64,000 bases of DNA from Escherichia whittamii (GTDB lineage Bacteria > Pseudomonadota > Gammaproteobacteria > Enterobacterales > Enterobacteriaceae): assembly GCF_014836715.1 (NCBI RefSeq), contig NZ_JACSQI010000003.1, positions 251,890-315,889 on the forward strand. Direction: 5' to 3'. The translations under genes and the position numbers were made by a program. Under the pieces are notes generated by a model that saw nothing but the letters and a program-made list of their open reading frames with translations, did not search any database and had not been told where the DNA came from. The stretch's first letter is position 1; every line of letters begins with the position of its first letter. This document shows, piece by piece, positions 28,086 through 37,973 of the stretch.

Positions 28086-28583
28086 ATGAAAACATCCCGT
28101 CTCCCTATCGCCATCCAACAGGCCGTTATGCGTCGCCTGCGGGAAAAACTCGCCCAGGCCAACCTGAGGCTGGGGCGTAACTATCCGGAGCCAAAACTCT
28201 CTTACACCCAGCGCGGAACCTCTGCCGGAACAGCCTGGCTGGAAAGCTATGAAATTCGCCTCAATCCCGTTTTGCTGTTGGAAAACAGCGAGGCTTTTAT
28301 AGAAGAAGTGGTGCCGCACGAACTGGCACATTTGCTGGTATGGAAACATTTCGGCCGCGTAGCGCCACATGGCAAAGAGTGGAAGTGGATGATGGAAAGC
28401 GTGCTGGGCGTTCCCGCCCGCCGTACGCATCAGTTCGAACTGCAATCCGTGCGCCGCAACACCTTCCCTTACCGCTGCAAGTGCCAGGAGCATCAGCTTA
28501 CCGTACGCCGTCATAATCGCGTAGTTCGTGGCGAAGCCGTCTATCGCTGTGTTCACTGCGGCGAACAGCTGGTTGCGAAATAA
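28086..28583 (+). CDS. sprT: SprT, SprT-like zinc protein
   Basis: A 165-residue protein with the metalloprotease-type motif HELAH (in [14 protein letters not shown]) and a C-terminal zinc ribbon of two Cys pairs (CKC and CVHC). It is the bacterial SprT family related to the eukaryotic SPRTN protease; the cellular role in E. coli is little known. The start [13 protein letters not shown] at 28086 gives the known length; 18 codons upstream, overlapping the galP hairpin, are open but not homologous. Confidence 0.93.
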   Translation: MKTSRLPIAIQQAVMRRLREKLAQANLRLGRNYPEPKLSYTQRGTSAGTAWLESYEIRLNPVLLLENSEAFIEEVVPHELAHLLVWKHFGRVAPHGKEWKWMMESVLGVPARRTHQFELQSVRRNTFPYRCKCQEHQLTVRRHNRVVRGEAVYRCVHCGEQLVAK

Positions 28584-28677
28584 CCACCTGAACTATCAGG
28601 AACTTTCCTGATCTGGTTGATTGCATACCAAAACAACTTTCGCTACGTTGCTGGCTCGTTTTAACACGGAGTAAGTG

Positions 28678-29385
28678 ATGTACCGTTATTTGTCTATTGC
28701 TGCGGTGGTACTGAGCGCAGCATTTTCCGGCCCGGCATTGGCCGAAGGTATCAATAGTTTTTCTCAAGCGAAAGCCGCGGCGGTAAAAGTCCACGCTGAC
28801 GCGCCCGGTACGTTTTATTGCGGATGTAAAATTAACTGGCAGGGCAAAAAAGGCGTTGTTGATCTGCAATCGTGCGGCTATCAGGTGCGCAAAAATGAAA
28901 ACCGCGCCAGCCGCGTAGAGTGGGAACACGTCGTTCCCGCCTGGCAATTCGGTCACCAGCGCCAGTGCTGGCAGGACGGTGGACGTAAAAACTGCGCTAA
29001 AGATCCGGTCTATCGCAAGATGGAAAGCGATATGCATAACCTGCAGCCCGCGATAGGCGAAGTGAACGGCGATCGCGGCAACTTTATGTACAGCCAGTGG
29101 AATGGCGGCGAGGGTCAGTACGGGCAGTGCGCCATGAAGATTGATTTCAAAGAAAAAGTTGCTGAACCGCCGGCTCATACACGTGGCATCATTGCACGAA
29201 CTTATTTCTATATGCGTGACCAGTACAACCTGACACTCTCACGCCAGCAAACGCAGCTGTTTAACGCTTGGAACAAGATGTATCCGGTCACCGACTGGGA
29301 GTGTGAGCGTGACGAACGCATCGCGAAGGTGCAAGGCAATCACAACCCGTATGTGCAACGCGCTTGCCAGGCGCGAAAGAGCTAA
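28678..29385 (+). CDS. endA: EndA, DNA-specific endonuclease I
   Basis: A 235-residue periplasmic nuclease. The signal peptide ([18 protein letters not shown]) is cleaved after about residue 22. The beta-beta-alpha-metal active site is visible as [11 protein letters not shown], with the following NRGNF-like element [19 protein letters not shown]. Eight or more cysteines suit disulfide bonding in the periplasm. It cuts double-stranded DNA non-specifically. ATG at 28678 follows GGAG; a GTG three bases earlier is also in frame. Confidence 0.97.
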   Translation: MYRYLSIAAVVLSAAFSGPALAEGINSFSQAKAAAVKVHADAPGTFYCGCKINWQGKKGVVDLQSCGYQVRKNENRASRVEWEHVVPAWQFGHQRQCWQDGGRKNCAKDPVYRKMESDMHNLQPAIGEVNGDRGNFMYSQWNGGEGQYGQCAMKIDFKEKVAEPPAHTRGIIARTYFYMRDQYNLTLSRQQTQLFNAWNKMYPVTDWECERDERIAKVQGNHNPYVQRACQARKS

Positions 29386-29463
29386 CCTACACTAGCGAAA
29401 TTCTTTTTGTTAACCCTACCCCACGCGCGCAACCGCGTGGGGAGACGACGCGGATTTTTAACC

Positions 29464-30195
29464 ATGCGTATCCCCCGCATTTATCATCCTGAACCACTCA
29501 CCAGCAATTCGCAGATCGCGCTTTGTGAAGATGCCGCTAACCATATCGGGCGCGTCCTGCGTATGGGGCCGGGTCAGGCATTACAGTTATTTGACGGCAG
29601 CAACCAGGTCTTTGATGCAGAAATCACCAGCGCCAGCAAAAAAAGCGTGGAAGTTAAAGTGCTGGAGGGCCAGGTAGACGATCGTGAATCCCCCTTGCAT
29701 ATTCACCTCGGTCAGGTGATGTCGCGCGGAGAAAAAATGGAATTCACTATCCAGAAATCGATAGAACTTGGTGTAAGCCTCATTACGCCACTTTTTTCTG
29801 AACGCTGCGGCGTTAAACTGGATAGTGAACGTCTGAACAAGAAGCTCCAGCAGTGGCAGAAAATTGCAATTGCCGCCTGCGAGCAGTGTGGTCGTAATCG
29901 GGTACCTGAAATCCGTCCGGCAATGGATCTGGAAGCCTGGTGTGCAGAGCAAGATGAAGGCTTGAAACTCAATCTTCACCCGCGCGCCAGTAACAGCATC
30001 AACACGTTGCCGTTGCCGGTCGAACGTGTCCGCCTGCTGATTGGCCCGGAAGGCGGTTTGTCGGCAGATGAAATTGCCATGACTGCCCGCTATCAATTTA
30101 CTGATATCCTGTTGGGACCTCGCGTTCTGCGTACTGAGACAACAGCGCTCACCGCCATTACCGCGCTACAAGTGCGTTTTGGCGATCTGGGCTAA
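29464..30195 (+). CDS. rsmE: RsmE, 16S rRNA m3U1498 methyltransferase
   Basis: A 243-residue SPOUT-class enzyme. An N-terminal PUA-like domain ([24 protein letters not shown]) is followed by the trefoil-knot domain with [14 protein letters not shown] and [16 protein letters not shown], the SAM-binding knot. It methylates U1498 of 16S rRNA. ATG at 29464 is the family start; 19 upstream codons are open. gshB begins 12 nt after its stop, suggesting one transcript. Confidence 0.96.
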   Translation: MRIPRIYHPEPLTSNSQIALCEDAANHIGRVLRMGPGQALQLFDGSNQVFDAEITSASKKSVEVKVLEGQVDDRESPLHIHLGQVMSRGEKMEFTIQKSIELGVSLITPLFSERCGVKLDSERLNKKLQQWQKIAIAACEQCGRNRVPEIRPAMDLEAWCAEQDEGLKLNLHPRASNSINTLPLPVERVRLLIGPEGGLSADEIAMTARYQFTDILLGPRVLRTETTALTAITALQVRFGDLG

Positions 30196-30207
30196 CGGAG
30201 AAGAATA

Positions 30208-31158
30208 ATGATCAAGCTCGGCATCGTGATGGACCCCATCGCAAGCATCAACATCAAGAAAGATTCCAGTTTCGCTATGTTGCTGGAAGCACAGCGTCGT
30301 GGTTACGAACTTCACTATATGGAGATGGCCGATCTCTATTTGATCAATGGTGAGGCTCGCGCTCGTACGCGTACTTTGAGCGTCGAACAGAACTACGACA
30401 AATGGTACGAGTTCACGGGTGAGCAGGATCTGCAACTGGCCGATCTCGACGTGATTCTGATGCGTAAAGATCCGCCGTTTGATACCGAGTTTATCTACGC
30501 GACCTATATTCTGGAACGCGCCGAAGAGAAAGGGACGCTGATCGTTAACAAGCCGCAGAGCCTGCGCGATTGTAACGAAAAACTGTTTACCGCCTGGTTC
30601 TCAGACTTAACGCCAGAAACGCTGGTCACGCGTAATAAAGCGCAGTTGAAAGCGTTCTGGGAAAAACACAGCGACATCATTCTTAAGCCGCTGGATGGTA
30701 TGGGTGGTGCATCTATTTTCCGCGTGAAAGAAGGCGATCCGAACCTTGGTGTCATTGCCGAAACCTTGACCGAACACGGCACTCGCTACTGCATGGCACA
30801 AAATTATCTGCCAGCTATTAAAGATGGTGACAAGCGAGTGCTGGTGGTGGATGGCGAACCAGTACCGTACTGCCTGGCGCGTATTCCGCAGGGCGGTGAA
30901 ACCCGTGGTAATCTGGCTGCCGGTGGTCGTGGCGAACCTCGTCCGCTTACTGAAAGCGACTGGAAAATCGCCCGTCAGGTAGGACCGACGCTGAAAGAAA
31001 AAGGGCTGATTTTTGTTGGTCTGGATATTATCGGTGACCGACTGACTGAAATTAATGTCACCAGCCCAACCTGTATTCGTGAGATTGAAGCAGAGTTTCC
31101 GGTGTCTATCACCGGAATGTTAATGGATGCTATTGAAGCACGATTACAGCAGCGATAA
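30208..31158 (+). CDS. gshB: GshB, glutathione synthetase
   Basis: A 316-residue ATP-grasp ligase that joins gamma-glutamylcysteine and glycine to form glutathione. Motifs: LRKDPPFDTEFIYAT region, IILKPLDGMGGASIF, and the metal/ATP-binding end DIIGDRLTEINVTSPT. Residues of the segment after INGEAR (about 53-77) differ in several positions from K-12 as I remember it, while the flanks are nearly identical. Start ATG at 30208 follows GGAG. Confidence 0.97.
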   Translation: MIKLGIVMDPIASINIKKDSSFAMLLEAQRRGYELHYMEMADLYLINGEARARTRTLSVEQNYDKWYEFTGEQDLQLADLDVILMRKDPPFDTEFIYATYILERAEEKGTLIVNKPQSLRDCNEKLFTAWFSDLTPETLVTRNKAQLKAFWEKHSDIILKPLDGMGGASIFRVKEGDPNLGVIAETLTEHGTRYCMAQNYLPAIKDGDKRVLVVDGEPVPYCLARIPQGGETRGNLAAGGRGEPRPLTESDWKIARQVGPTLKEKGLIFVGLDIIGDRLTEINVTSPTCIREIEAEFPVSITGMLMDAIEARLQQR

Positions 31159-31197
31159 CCCTGTTTAGCGAGAGGGATCTCGTTGAGACTATGAGTG

Positions 31198-31238
31198 ACA
31201 GCGCCCTTCTTTCCACGCATACTGGGCGCTGTTGCTTT
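31198..31238 (+). terminator. Hairpin between gshB and yqgE
   Basis: A 9-bp stem (31199-31206 plus one base, pairing with 31224-31232) with a long loop, followed by TGCTTTTTT. It may end gshB transcription or attenuate yqgE. Confidence 0.6.
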
Positions 31239-31266
31239 TTTGAACCAGGAAACAGAACCTCTGACA

Positions 31267-31830
31267 ATGAATTTACAGCATCACTTTCTTATTGCCATGC
31301 CTGCTCTCCAGGATCCGATTTTCCGTCGTTCCGTGGTCTACATTTGCGAACATAATACCAATGGAGCAATGGGGATCATCATTAACAAGCCACTGGAAAA
31401 TCTCAAAATTGAAGGGATTCTGGAAAAGCTGAAGATCACGCCGGAGCCGCGTGATGAATCTATCCGTCTGGACAAACCGGTTATGCTTGGCGGCCCGCTG
31501 GCTGAAGATCGCGGGTTTATTTTGCATACTCCGCCCTCCAATTTTACGTCCAGCATTCGCATTTCAGACAACACGGTGATGACCACTTCCCGCGACGTGC
31601 TGGAAACACTCGGCACCGATAAACAACCTGCTGACGTGATAGTAGCTCTTGGTTACTCCTCCTGGGATAAAGGTCAACTGGAACAAGAAATTCTCGATAA
31701 TGCCTGGCTAACCGCCCCGGCAGATCTGAATATTCTGTTCAAAACGCCGATAGCCGACCGCTGGCGCGATGCGGCAAGATTGATTGGTGTTGATATTCTC
31801 ACCATGCCTGGTGTGGCAGGGCATGCCTGA
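31267..31830 (+). CDS. yqgE: YqgE, AlgH/UPF0301 family protein
   Basis: A 187-residue soluble protein of the AlgH (DUF179) family: [16 protein letters not shown] at the start, [22 protein letters not shown] and [13 protein letters not shown]. Biochemical function is unknown. Start at 31267 is chosen by family start; 24 upstream codons include the hairpin. Its stop overlaps the ruvX start (TGATG), a coupling conserved in enterobacteria. Confidence 0.93.
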
Positions 31831-32246
31831 TGAGCGGAACCTTACTCGCCTTCGATTTTGGCACTAAAAGCATTGGCGTGGCGGTCGGTCAACGCATTAC
31901 CGGCACCGCTCGCCCTTTGCCTGCAATTAAAGCACAGGACGGTACGCCGGACTGGAACCTTATTGAGCGTTTACTAAAAGAGTGGCAGCCAGACGAAATC
32001 ATTGTCGGTTTGCCGCTGAATATGGACGGCACCGAGCAACCATTAACCGCCCGGGCGCGTAAATTCGCCAACCGTATTCATGGCCGTTTCGGTGTTGAAG
32101 TGAAGCTACATGACGAGCGTCTTAGCACCGTGGAAGCGCGTTCCGGTCTGTTTGAACAGGGCGGCTATCGGGCGCTCAACAAAGGTAAAGTCGACTCAGC
32201 CTCTGCGGTTATCATTCTCGAAAGTTATTTCGAACAGGGATATTAA
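31830..32246 (+). CDS. ruvX: RuvX (YqgF), putative Holliday-junction-type nuclease for rRNA processing
   Basis: A 138-residue RNase H-fold protein with acidic residues in the expected places ([50 protein letters not shown]). Essential in E. coli and implicated in processing of the 5' end of 16S rRNA; the resolvase role is inferred from the fold. Overlaps yqgE by 1 nt. Confidence 0.95.
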
Positions 32247-32294
32247 GGCGATTCACAAACCTGGTGGATTGTAGTTAACGTCATCGTTCCGTCT

Positions 32295-32450
32295 TGCCGG
32301 ATGCGGCGTGAACGCCTTATCCGGCATACATGTGACAACGAACGTAGGTCTGATAAGACGCATCAGCGTCGCATCAGACGTTCATTGCCGGATGCGGCGT
32401 GAATAACTGCGTTTGTAGTTTGTAGGCCTGATAAGCGTAGCTCCTCAGGC
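32295..32450. repeat. BIME cluster (four REP-like elements)
   Basis: Repeated GCCGGATGCGGCGTGAA (32296 and 32389 onward) alternates with opposed elements (GGTCTGATAAGACGCATCAG and GGCCTGATAAGCGTAGC). It fills the gap between the convergent genes ruvX and yggR. Confidence 0.85.
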
Positions 32451-32481
32451 ATATTTACGAAGCTAATCAACTACTTTAGCC

Positions 32482-33462
32482 TCACAAGCGCCCTTCCCCT
32501 ACCCGCTGCTGATAACTCTGCTGAAACGTTAACATCCCCACCTGCTGCCCGGTTTGAATAACATGTGGCAACTGGTGGGTTTTCCCTTCGCGAATCAAAT
32601 TCCCCACCGCTGGTGTGTTAATCAGCAATTCAAACAGCGCCACACGTCCTTGCTGCTTATCCACTTCCAGCTTTTGTGACAACACCGCCCGTAAACTACC
32701 GGCCAGTTGATTACGCACGGGATCTTTTTCCTGCGCCGGAAACGAATCTACCAGTCGCTCAATCGCTTGCGCTGCGCCGCGCGTGTGTAATGTCGCCAGC
32801 ACCAGATGCCCGGTTTCTGCCGCCGTCAGCGCCAGACGTATCGTTTCGCTGTCGCGCAACTCTCCTAGCAAAATCACATCAGGATCTTCCCGCAATGCCG
32901 CGCGAAGCCCCGCTGCAAACGATATACAGTGCAAACCAATCTCCCGCTGCTGGATCAAACACCGCTGGCTGGCATAGAGATATTCGACAGGATCTTCCAG
33001 CGTCAGGATATGCGCATCGGCATGTTGATTAAGATAGCCAACCATTGCCGCCAGCGTGGTGGATTTGCCACTCCCCGTCGCCCCCGTCACCAGAATCAGG
33101 CCATTTTCACTCTTGAGTAATTCCGGCAATATCGGTGGTGCGCCAAGCTGTTCGAGTTGTGGGCAATGCGAAGGCAATAGCCGTAATGCCAGCGAAATGC
33201 CTTGCCGCTGCGCGAATGCGCTGCCACGCAACCGCTGTTTTTCGGCCAACGACACGGCAAAATCAAGCTGACCATTCTCAAGCAACATCGCCCGCTGATC
33301 GTCATCCAGCCACTCCCGTAGCAACTCTTCGACGTCCGGCACGTCAAACGGCGCGGCCTCCATTCTCCCATGAATGCGCCATCGTGCGGGCCAGGCGCTG
33401 CACAGGTGTAGATCAGAGACGTTATGCTTTACACTAAGGGCCACAATTTCTTCCATATTCAT
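32482..33462 (-). CDS. yggR: YggR, PilT-like secretion ATPase
   Basis: A 326-residue AAA-type ATPase of the PilT/GspE class. In order: Walker A GATGSGKST, Asp box LEDPVEYL, Walker B DPDVILLGELRD and His box GHLVLATLHTRGAAQ. These enzymes drive type IV pilus retraction, but no pilus genes are adjacent and the role in E. coli is unknown. The start MNMEEIVALSVKHN at 33462 gives the known length; 25 codons upstream overlap the divergent yggS. Confidence 0.93.
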   Translation of the reverse strand: MNMEEIVALSVKHNVSDLHLCSAWPARWRIHGRMEAAPFDVPDVEELLREWLDDDQRAMLLENGQLDFAVSLAEKQRLRGSAFAQRQGISLALRLLPSHCPQLEQLGAPPILPELLKSENGLILVTGATGSGKSTTLAAMVGYLNQHADAHILTLEDPVEYLYASQRCLIQQREIGLHCISFAAGLRAALREDPDVILLGELRDSETIRLALTAAETGHLVLATLHTRGAAQAIERLVDSFPAQEKDPVRNQLAGSLRAVLSQKLEVDKQQGRVALFELLINTPAVGNLIREGKTHQLPHVIQTGQQVGMLTFQQSYQQRVGEGRL

Positions 33463-33479
33463 ACTAAGATCCTCGGAAA

Positions 33480-34184
33480 ATGAACGATATTGCGCATAAC
33501 CTGGCACAGGTCCGGGACAAAATCTCAACGGCTGCAACGCGTTGCGGCCGTTCTCCAGAAGAAATTACGCTGCTTGCAGTCAGCAAAACAAAGCCTGCGA
33601 GCGCCATCGCAGAAGCCATTGATGCCGGGCAGCGTCAATTTGGTGAAAACTACGTTCAGGAAGGGGTAGATAAAATTCGCCACTTTCAGGAGCAGGGCGT
33701 AACAGGATTAGAATGGCATTTTATTGGCCCGTTGCAGTCCAACAAAAGCCGCCTGGTGGCAGAGCATTTCAACTGGTGTCATACCATTGACCGCCTGCGT
33801 ATCGCCACCCGCCTTAATGATCAGCGTCCGGCAGAACTTCCGCCTCTTAACGTACTGATTCAAATAAATATCAGCGATGAAAACAGTAAGTCAGGCATTC
33901 AACTGGCGGAACTGGACGAACTGGCGGCAGCGGTCGCAGAATTACCGCGTCTGCGCCTGCGTGGACTGATGGCTATCCCGGCGCCTGAGTCAGAATATGT
34001 AAGGCAGTTTGAAGTTGCACGCCAAATGGCTGTAGCATTTGCCGGACTGAAAACGCGCTACCCGCATATCGACACGCTCTCTCTGGGAATGTCGGACGAT
34101 ATGGAAGCCGCTATTGCGGCAGGTAGCACGATGGTTCGCATCGGCACTGCCATCTTTGGTGCACGTGATTACTCTAAAAAATAA
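33480..34184 (+). CDS. yggS: YggS, pyridoxal-phosphate-binding homeostasis protein
   Basis: A 234-residue TIM-barrel PLP protein (COG0325/PLPBP). The PLP lysine is in LLAVSKTKP, and other landmarks are FGENYVQE, HFIGPLQSNK and SLGMSDDMEAAI. It has no known catalytic activity and keeps PLP and amino-acid pools balanced. First gene of yggS-yggT-yggU-rdgB-hemW; yggT follows after 17 nt. Confidence 0.95.
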   Translation: MNDIAHNLAQVRDKISTAATRCGRSPEEITLLAVSKTKPASAIAEAIDAGQRQFGENYVQEGVDKIRHFQEQGVTGLEWHFIGPLQSNKSRLVAEHFNWCHTIDRLRIATRLNDQRPAELPPLNVLIQINISDENSKSGIQLAELDELAAAVAELPRLRLRGLMAIPAPESEYVRQFEVARQMAVAFAGLKTRYPHIDTLSLGMSDDMEAAIAAGSTMVRIGTAIFGARDYSKK

Positions 34185-34201
34185 GGAATCTTAAGAACGC
34201 C

Positions 34202-34768
34202 ATGAATACGTTGACTTTCCTGCTTTCAACGGTCATTGAGCTGTATACCATGGTGCTGTTATTACGCATCTGGATGCAGTGGGCTCATTGTGATTTTTAT
34301 AACCCTTTCTCACAGTTTGTAGTGAAAGTGACACAGCCGATTATCGGGCCACTGCGCCGCGTTATTCCGGCAATGGGGCCGATTGACAGCGCCTCACTGC
34401 TGGTCGCGTACATTTTGAGTTTTATCAAAGCCATCGTGCTGTTCAAAGTGGTGACCTTCCTGCCAATCATCTGGATTGCAGGTTTACTGATTCTGCTGAA
34501 AACCATCGGCCTGCTGATTTTCTGGGTCCTGCTGGTGATGGCGATTATGAGCTGGGTAAGCCAGGGTCGTAGCCCAATTGAATATGTGCTGATTCAACTT
34601 GCCGATCCACTGCTGCGTCCGATTCGCCGCCTGCTGCCGGCTATGGGTGGGATTGATTTCTCGCCGATGATCCTCGTTCTGCTGCTGTATGTCATTAATA
34701 TGGGCGTCGCAGAAGTGCTGCAGGCGACCGGAAACATGCTGCTGCCGGGGCTGTGGATGGCGTTATGA
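34202..34768 (+). CDS. yggT: YggT, YGGT-family membrane protein
   Basis: A 188-residue inner-membrane protein made of two similar YGGT halves. Each has hydrophobic helices and the motif of a Trp/Asn-Pro turn plus PI-RR ([38 protein letters not shown]). It has been linked to osmotic or ion tolerance; mechanism unknown. The stop overlaps the yggU start (ATGA). Confidence 0.93.
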
Positions 34769-35055
34769 GTGCCGTAACAGCAAACGATGACGGTCTGGTT
34801 TTACGGCTCTATATCCAGCCGAAAGCCAGCCGTGATTCTATTGTCGGTTTACATGGCGACGAAGTAAAAGTCGCCATTACCGCGCCGCCAGTTGACGGCC
34901 AGGCCAACAGCCATCTGGTAAAGTTTCTCGGCAAGCAGTTCCGGGTCGCGAAAAGCCAGGTGGTGATTGAGAAAGGCGAACTTGGCCGCCATAAACAAAT
35001 TAAAATCATTAATCCGCAACAAATCCCGCCAGAAATCGCGGCGTTAATTAATTAG
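34765..35055 (+). CDS. yggU: YggU, UPF0235/DUF167 family protein
   Basis: A 96-residue soluble protein with the family core [32 protein letters not shown] and [15 protein letters not shown]. Function unknown. ATG at 34765 overlaps the yggT stop; rdgB starts 7 nt after its stop. Its place in a tightly packed operon is conserved. Confidence 0.93.
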   Translation: MSAVTANDDGLVLRLYIQPKASRDSIVGLHGDEVKVAITAPPVDGQANSHLVKFLGKQFRVAKSQVVIEKGELGRHKQIKIINPQQIPPEIAALIN

Positions 35056-35062
35056 GTATCCT

Positions 35063-35656
35063 ATGCAAAAAGTTGTCCTCGCAACCGGCAATGCCGGTAA
35101 AGTGCGTGAGCTGGCGTCGCTACTCAGCGACTTCGGTCTTGATATCGTGGCCCAAACAGAACTCGGCGTAGATTCAGCTGAAGAAACCGGCCTGACCTTT
35201 ATCGAAAACGCGATTCTGAAAGCACGCCACGCGGCAAAAGTGACCGGTTTACCGGCGATTGCCGACGACTCTGGTCTGGCAGTTGATGTGCTTGGCGGTG
35301 CACCAGGCATTTACTCCGCGCGTTATTCCGGTGAAGACGCGACCGATCAAAAGAATCTGCAAAAACTGCTGGAAACACTAAAAGACGTACCGGACGACCA
35401 ACGTCAGGCGCGCTTCCACTGCGTGCTGGTATATATGCGCCACGCAGAAGATCCGACTCCGCTGGTGTGCCACGGCAGCTGGCCGGGGGTGATTACTCGT
35501 GAACCGGCGGGTACTGGCGGCTTTGGTTATGATCCAATCTTCTTCGTGCCTTCCGAAGGTAAAACCGCTGCCGAACTGACCCGTGAAGAAAAGAGCGCCA
35601 TTTCTCACCGTGGCCGGGCGTTGAAACTGCTGCTGGACGCTTTACGTAATGGTTAA
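35063..35656 (+). CDS. rdgB: RdgB, dITP/XTP pyrophosphatase
   Basis: A 197-residue Ham1-family enzyme that hydrolyses dITP, dHAPTP and XTP to monophosphates, cleaning the nucleotide pool. Motifs: [46 protein letters not shown] and SHRGRAL. It overlaps hemW by 8 nt. Confidence 0.97.
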   Translation: MQKVVLATGNAGKVRELASLLSDFGLDIVAQTELGVDSAEETGLTFIENAILKARHAAKVTGLPAIADDSGLAVDVLGGAPGIYSARYSGEDATDQKNLQKLLETLKDVPDDQRQARFHCVLVYMRHAEDPTPLVCHGSWPGVITREPAGTGGFGYDPIFFVPSEGKTAAELTREEKSAISHRGRALKLLLDALRNG

Positions 35657-36785
35657 ATTGCCGCCGCTGAGTCTCTACATTCACATCCCATGGTGCGTGC
35701 AGAAATGTCCGTACTGCGATTTCAACTCTCACGCGTTGAAAGGGGAAGTGCCGCACGACGATTATGTTCAGCATCTGCTTTGCGATCTGGACAACGATGT
35801 GGCTTACGCCCAGGGCCGTGAAGTGCAGACAATCTTTATTGGCGGCGGTACGCCGAGCCTGCTTTCTGGCCCGGCGATGCAAACGCTGCTGGACGGCGTG
35901 CGTGCGCGTTTGCCGCTGGCAGCGGATGCAGAAATTACAATGGAAGCGAATCCTGGAACGGTAGAAGCCGATCGCTTTGTCGATTATCAGCGTGCTGGTG
36001 TGAATCGCATCTCCATCGGCGTTCAGAGTTTTAGCGAAGAAAAGCTGAAACGACTTGGGCGCATTCATGGCCCGCAAGAAGCGAAACGGGCTGCGAATCT
36101 GGCAAGCGGGCTGGGGCTGCGTAGTTTTAACCTCGATTTGATGCATGGGCTGCCAGATCAATCACTGGAAGAGGCGCTGGGCGATCTGCGCCAGGCCATT
36201 GAACTGCATCCGCCGCATCTTTCCTGGTATCAACTGACCATCGAACCCAATACGCTGTTTGGCTCGCGCCCTCCTGTACTGCCGGACGACGACGCGTTAT
36301 GGGATATTTTCGAACAGGGGCATCAGCTTTTAACCGCAGCGGGCTATCAGCAGTATGAAACTTCCGCTTACGCCAAACCCGGTTATCAGTGCCAGCACAA
36401 TCTCAACTACTGGCGATTTGGCGACTACATCGGTATTGGCTGCGGCGCGCACGGAAAAGTGACCTTCCCTGATGGGCGCATTCTGCGTACCACCAAAACG
36501 CGTCATCCGCGTGGTTTTATGCAGGGACGGTATCTGGAAAGCCAGCGCGATGTTGAAACCGCAGATAAACCGTTCGAATTCTTTATGAATCGCTTCCGTT
36601 TGCTGGAACCTGCGCCGCGCGTGGAGTTTAGCCAGTATACTGGCCTTTCTGAAGAAGTTATTCGCCCACAGTTAGACGAGGCTGTCGCTCAGGGCTATCT
36701 CACCGAATGTGCGGATTACTGGCAGATAACGGAACATGGGAAGTTGTTTTTAAATTCACTGCTGGAGCTTTTTCTGGCGGAGTAA
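35649..36785 (+). CDS. hemW: HemW, radical-SAM heme chaperone
   Basis: A 378-residue radical SAM protein related to oxygen-independent coproporphyrinogen oxidase. The [4Fe-4S] motif reads [10 protein letters not shown] (CxxxCxxC). HemW binds heme and delivers it to respiratory enzymes rather than acting as a HemN. Start ATG at 35649 lies within the end of rdgB. Last gene of the operon, followed by a single REP hairpin. Confidence 0.95.
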   Translation: MVKLPPLSLYIHIPWCVQKCPYCDFNSHALKGEVPHDDYVQHLLCDLDNDVAYAQGREVQTIFIGGGTPSLLSGPAMQTLLDGVRARLPLAADAEITMEANPGTVEADRFVDYQRAGVNRISIGVQSFSEEKLKRLGRIHGPQEAKRAANLASGLGLRSFNLDLMHGLPDQSLEEALGDLRQAIELHPPHLSWYQLTIEPNTLFGSRPPVLPDDDALWDIFEQGHQLLTAAGYQQYETSAYAKPGYQCQHNLNYWRFGDYIGIGCGAHGKVTFPDGRILRTTKTRHPRGFMQGRYLESQRDVETADKPFEFFMNRFRLLEPAPRVEFSQYTGLSEEVIRPQLDEAVAQGYLTECADYWQITEHGKLFLNSLLELFLAE

Positions 36786-36790
36786 ATTTG

Positions 36791-36828
36791 TGTAGCCGGA
36801 TGCGGAGTGAACGCTGCATCCGGCTACA
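36791..36828. repeat. Single REP hairpin between hemW and yggM
   Basis: A 13-bp perfect stem (36791-36803 with 36816-36828) in REP sequence, between convergent genes. It may stabilise mRNA ends or help termination. Confidence 0.75.
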
Positions 36829-36849
36829 AGTCATGCGTCATCGCAATAA

Positions 36850-37857
36850 TTATTTAATCACCCCATTGCGCCGCAATTGATCGGTATCTTTTTTCCAGCG
36901 ATCGCTGGCCTGGTTGATATCGTCAATCTTCATTAATATCGTGACTTTTTTACTGTTTATTTCTGAAACTTTCATCGTTAATGGATATTGCCCTTTTTCG
37001 AGCTTGATCCAGTCATCCTGCAATTTACGGCTGAGTTTTTGTGATTGTAGAAAAGTCTGTCGCCGCTGTTCGTTGATATCAAAATCCCGTTTCTGCTGAA
37101 TCGGCACTTCATAACACTCTTCACTCTGTTTATGACATGCCGCAATCGCCGGTTGATAAACCTCTCTGTCATATTTAACTGCGAACGCCTCGCTATCATT
37201 CTGTTTATTAAAATCATCCCGCTGTTGGTGTATTTTTTTAAAGGCGTCTTCGCGGGTCATTTGTTTGCCATTTACGTCTTTTCCCCAATAAGCATCTGCT
37301 GCTTTCTGCGCCGCCACCATTTGCTTATCAAGTTCTTTTACATCCTTTTCCAGCGCTGGAATCGAGTTCTTCTGGGTATTCAACGCTGACTCAAGCTGAC
37401 TAAAGCGATAGTTGAAATCTTCACTATTCACAATCAGGTACTTATTATTCGTTTTGATATCGTCGACCACCCGCCCACTATCGCTGGCTGCCGCCTGAAA
37501 AGAGTAAAAGTTCACCGTCCAGCCTGACGCGGGCGTTCCTTTACTGGTTAACATCGCAGAGAATTTTACCGGTTTATCTTTCGTCCAGGTCTGTTCCAGC
37601 AGTTCATAATCTGTCAACTGACCGACCCAGGTATAGAGATCGTCATTGGAAGAGACATCGCCTTCCGCTGACCAGGTGGCCTGATTGCCCTTTGCATCAA
37701 GATTTTTTAAGGTGATGGCATCAAGCTTGAGAATACCGTGATACTGCTTTTTGAATTGAGCTTTTAAGACATTTTCAGTTGGCGGTTCGCCATCGGCCCA
37801 GCTGTAACCTGACGTCAACACGAGCAACGCCGTGCCTACAATCCATTGCTTTTTCAC
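36850..37857 (-). CDS. yggM: YggM, uncharacterised periplasmic protein (DUF1202)
   Basis: A 335-residue protein with an N-terminal signal peptide (KKQWIVGTALLVLTSGYSWA). A large part is predicted helical and Lys/Gln/Asp-rich (QLESALNTQKNSIPALEKDVK). Length and sequence match K-12 YggM from memory. Function unknown. It follows ansB on the same strand, but the ansB terminator lies between. Confidence 0.9.
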   Translation of the reverse strand: MKKQWIVGTALLVLTSGYSWADGEPPTENVLKAQFKKQYHGILKLDAITLKNLDAKGNQATWSAEGDVSSNDDLYTWVGQLTDYELLEQTWTKDKPVKFSAMLTSKGTPASGWTVNFYSFQAAASDSGRVVDDIKTNNKYLIVNSEDFNYRFSQLESALNTQKNSIPALEKDVKELDKQMVAAQKAADAYWGKDVNGKQMTREDAFKKIHQQRDDFNKQNDSEAFAVKYDREVYQPAIAACHKQSEECYEVPIQQKRDFDINEQRRQTFLQSQKLSRKLQDDWIKLEKGQYPLTMKVSEINSKKVTILMKIDDINQASDRWKKDTDQLRRNGVIK

Positions 37858-37940
37858 CGGAACACCCTCACGCGGAATAATTTATTCCAGTGATTATCAT
37901 TAGGGTAATAAAAATTGGCAATGGACGTGAGTCTGAAGTG

Positions 37941-37966
37941 AAAAAGCCCCGGCACGATACCGGGGC
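37941..37966 (-). terminator. ansB terminator
   Basis: A 7-bp GC stem (37960-37966 with 37946-37952), loop of 7, then TTTTT on the minus strand; 8 nt past the ansB stop. Confidence 0.85.
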
Positions 37967-37973
37967 GAAGTAA

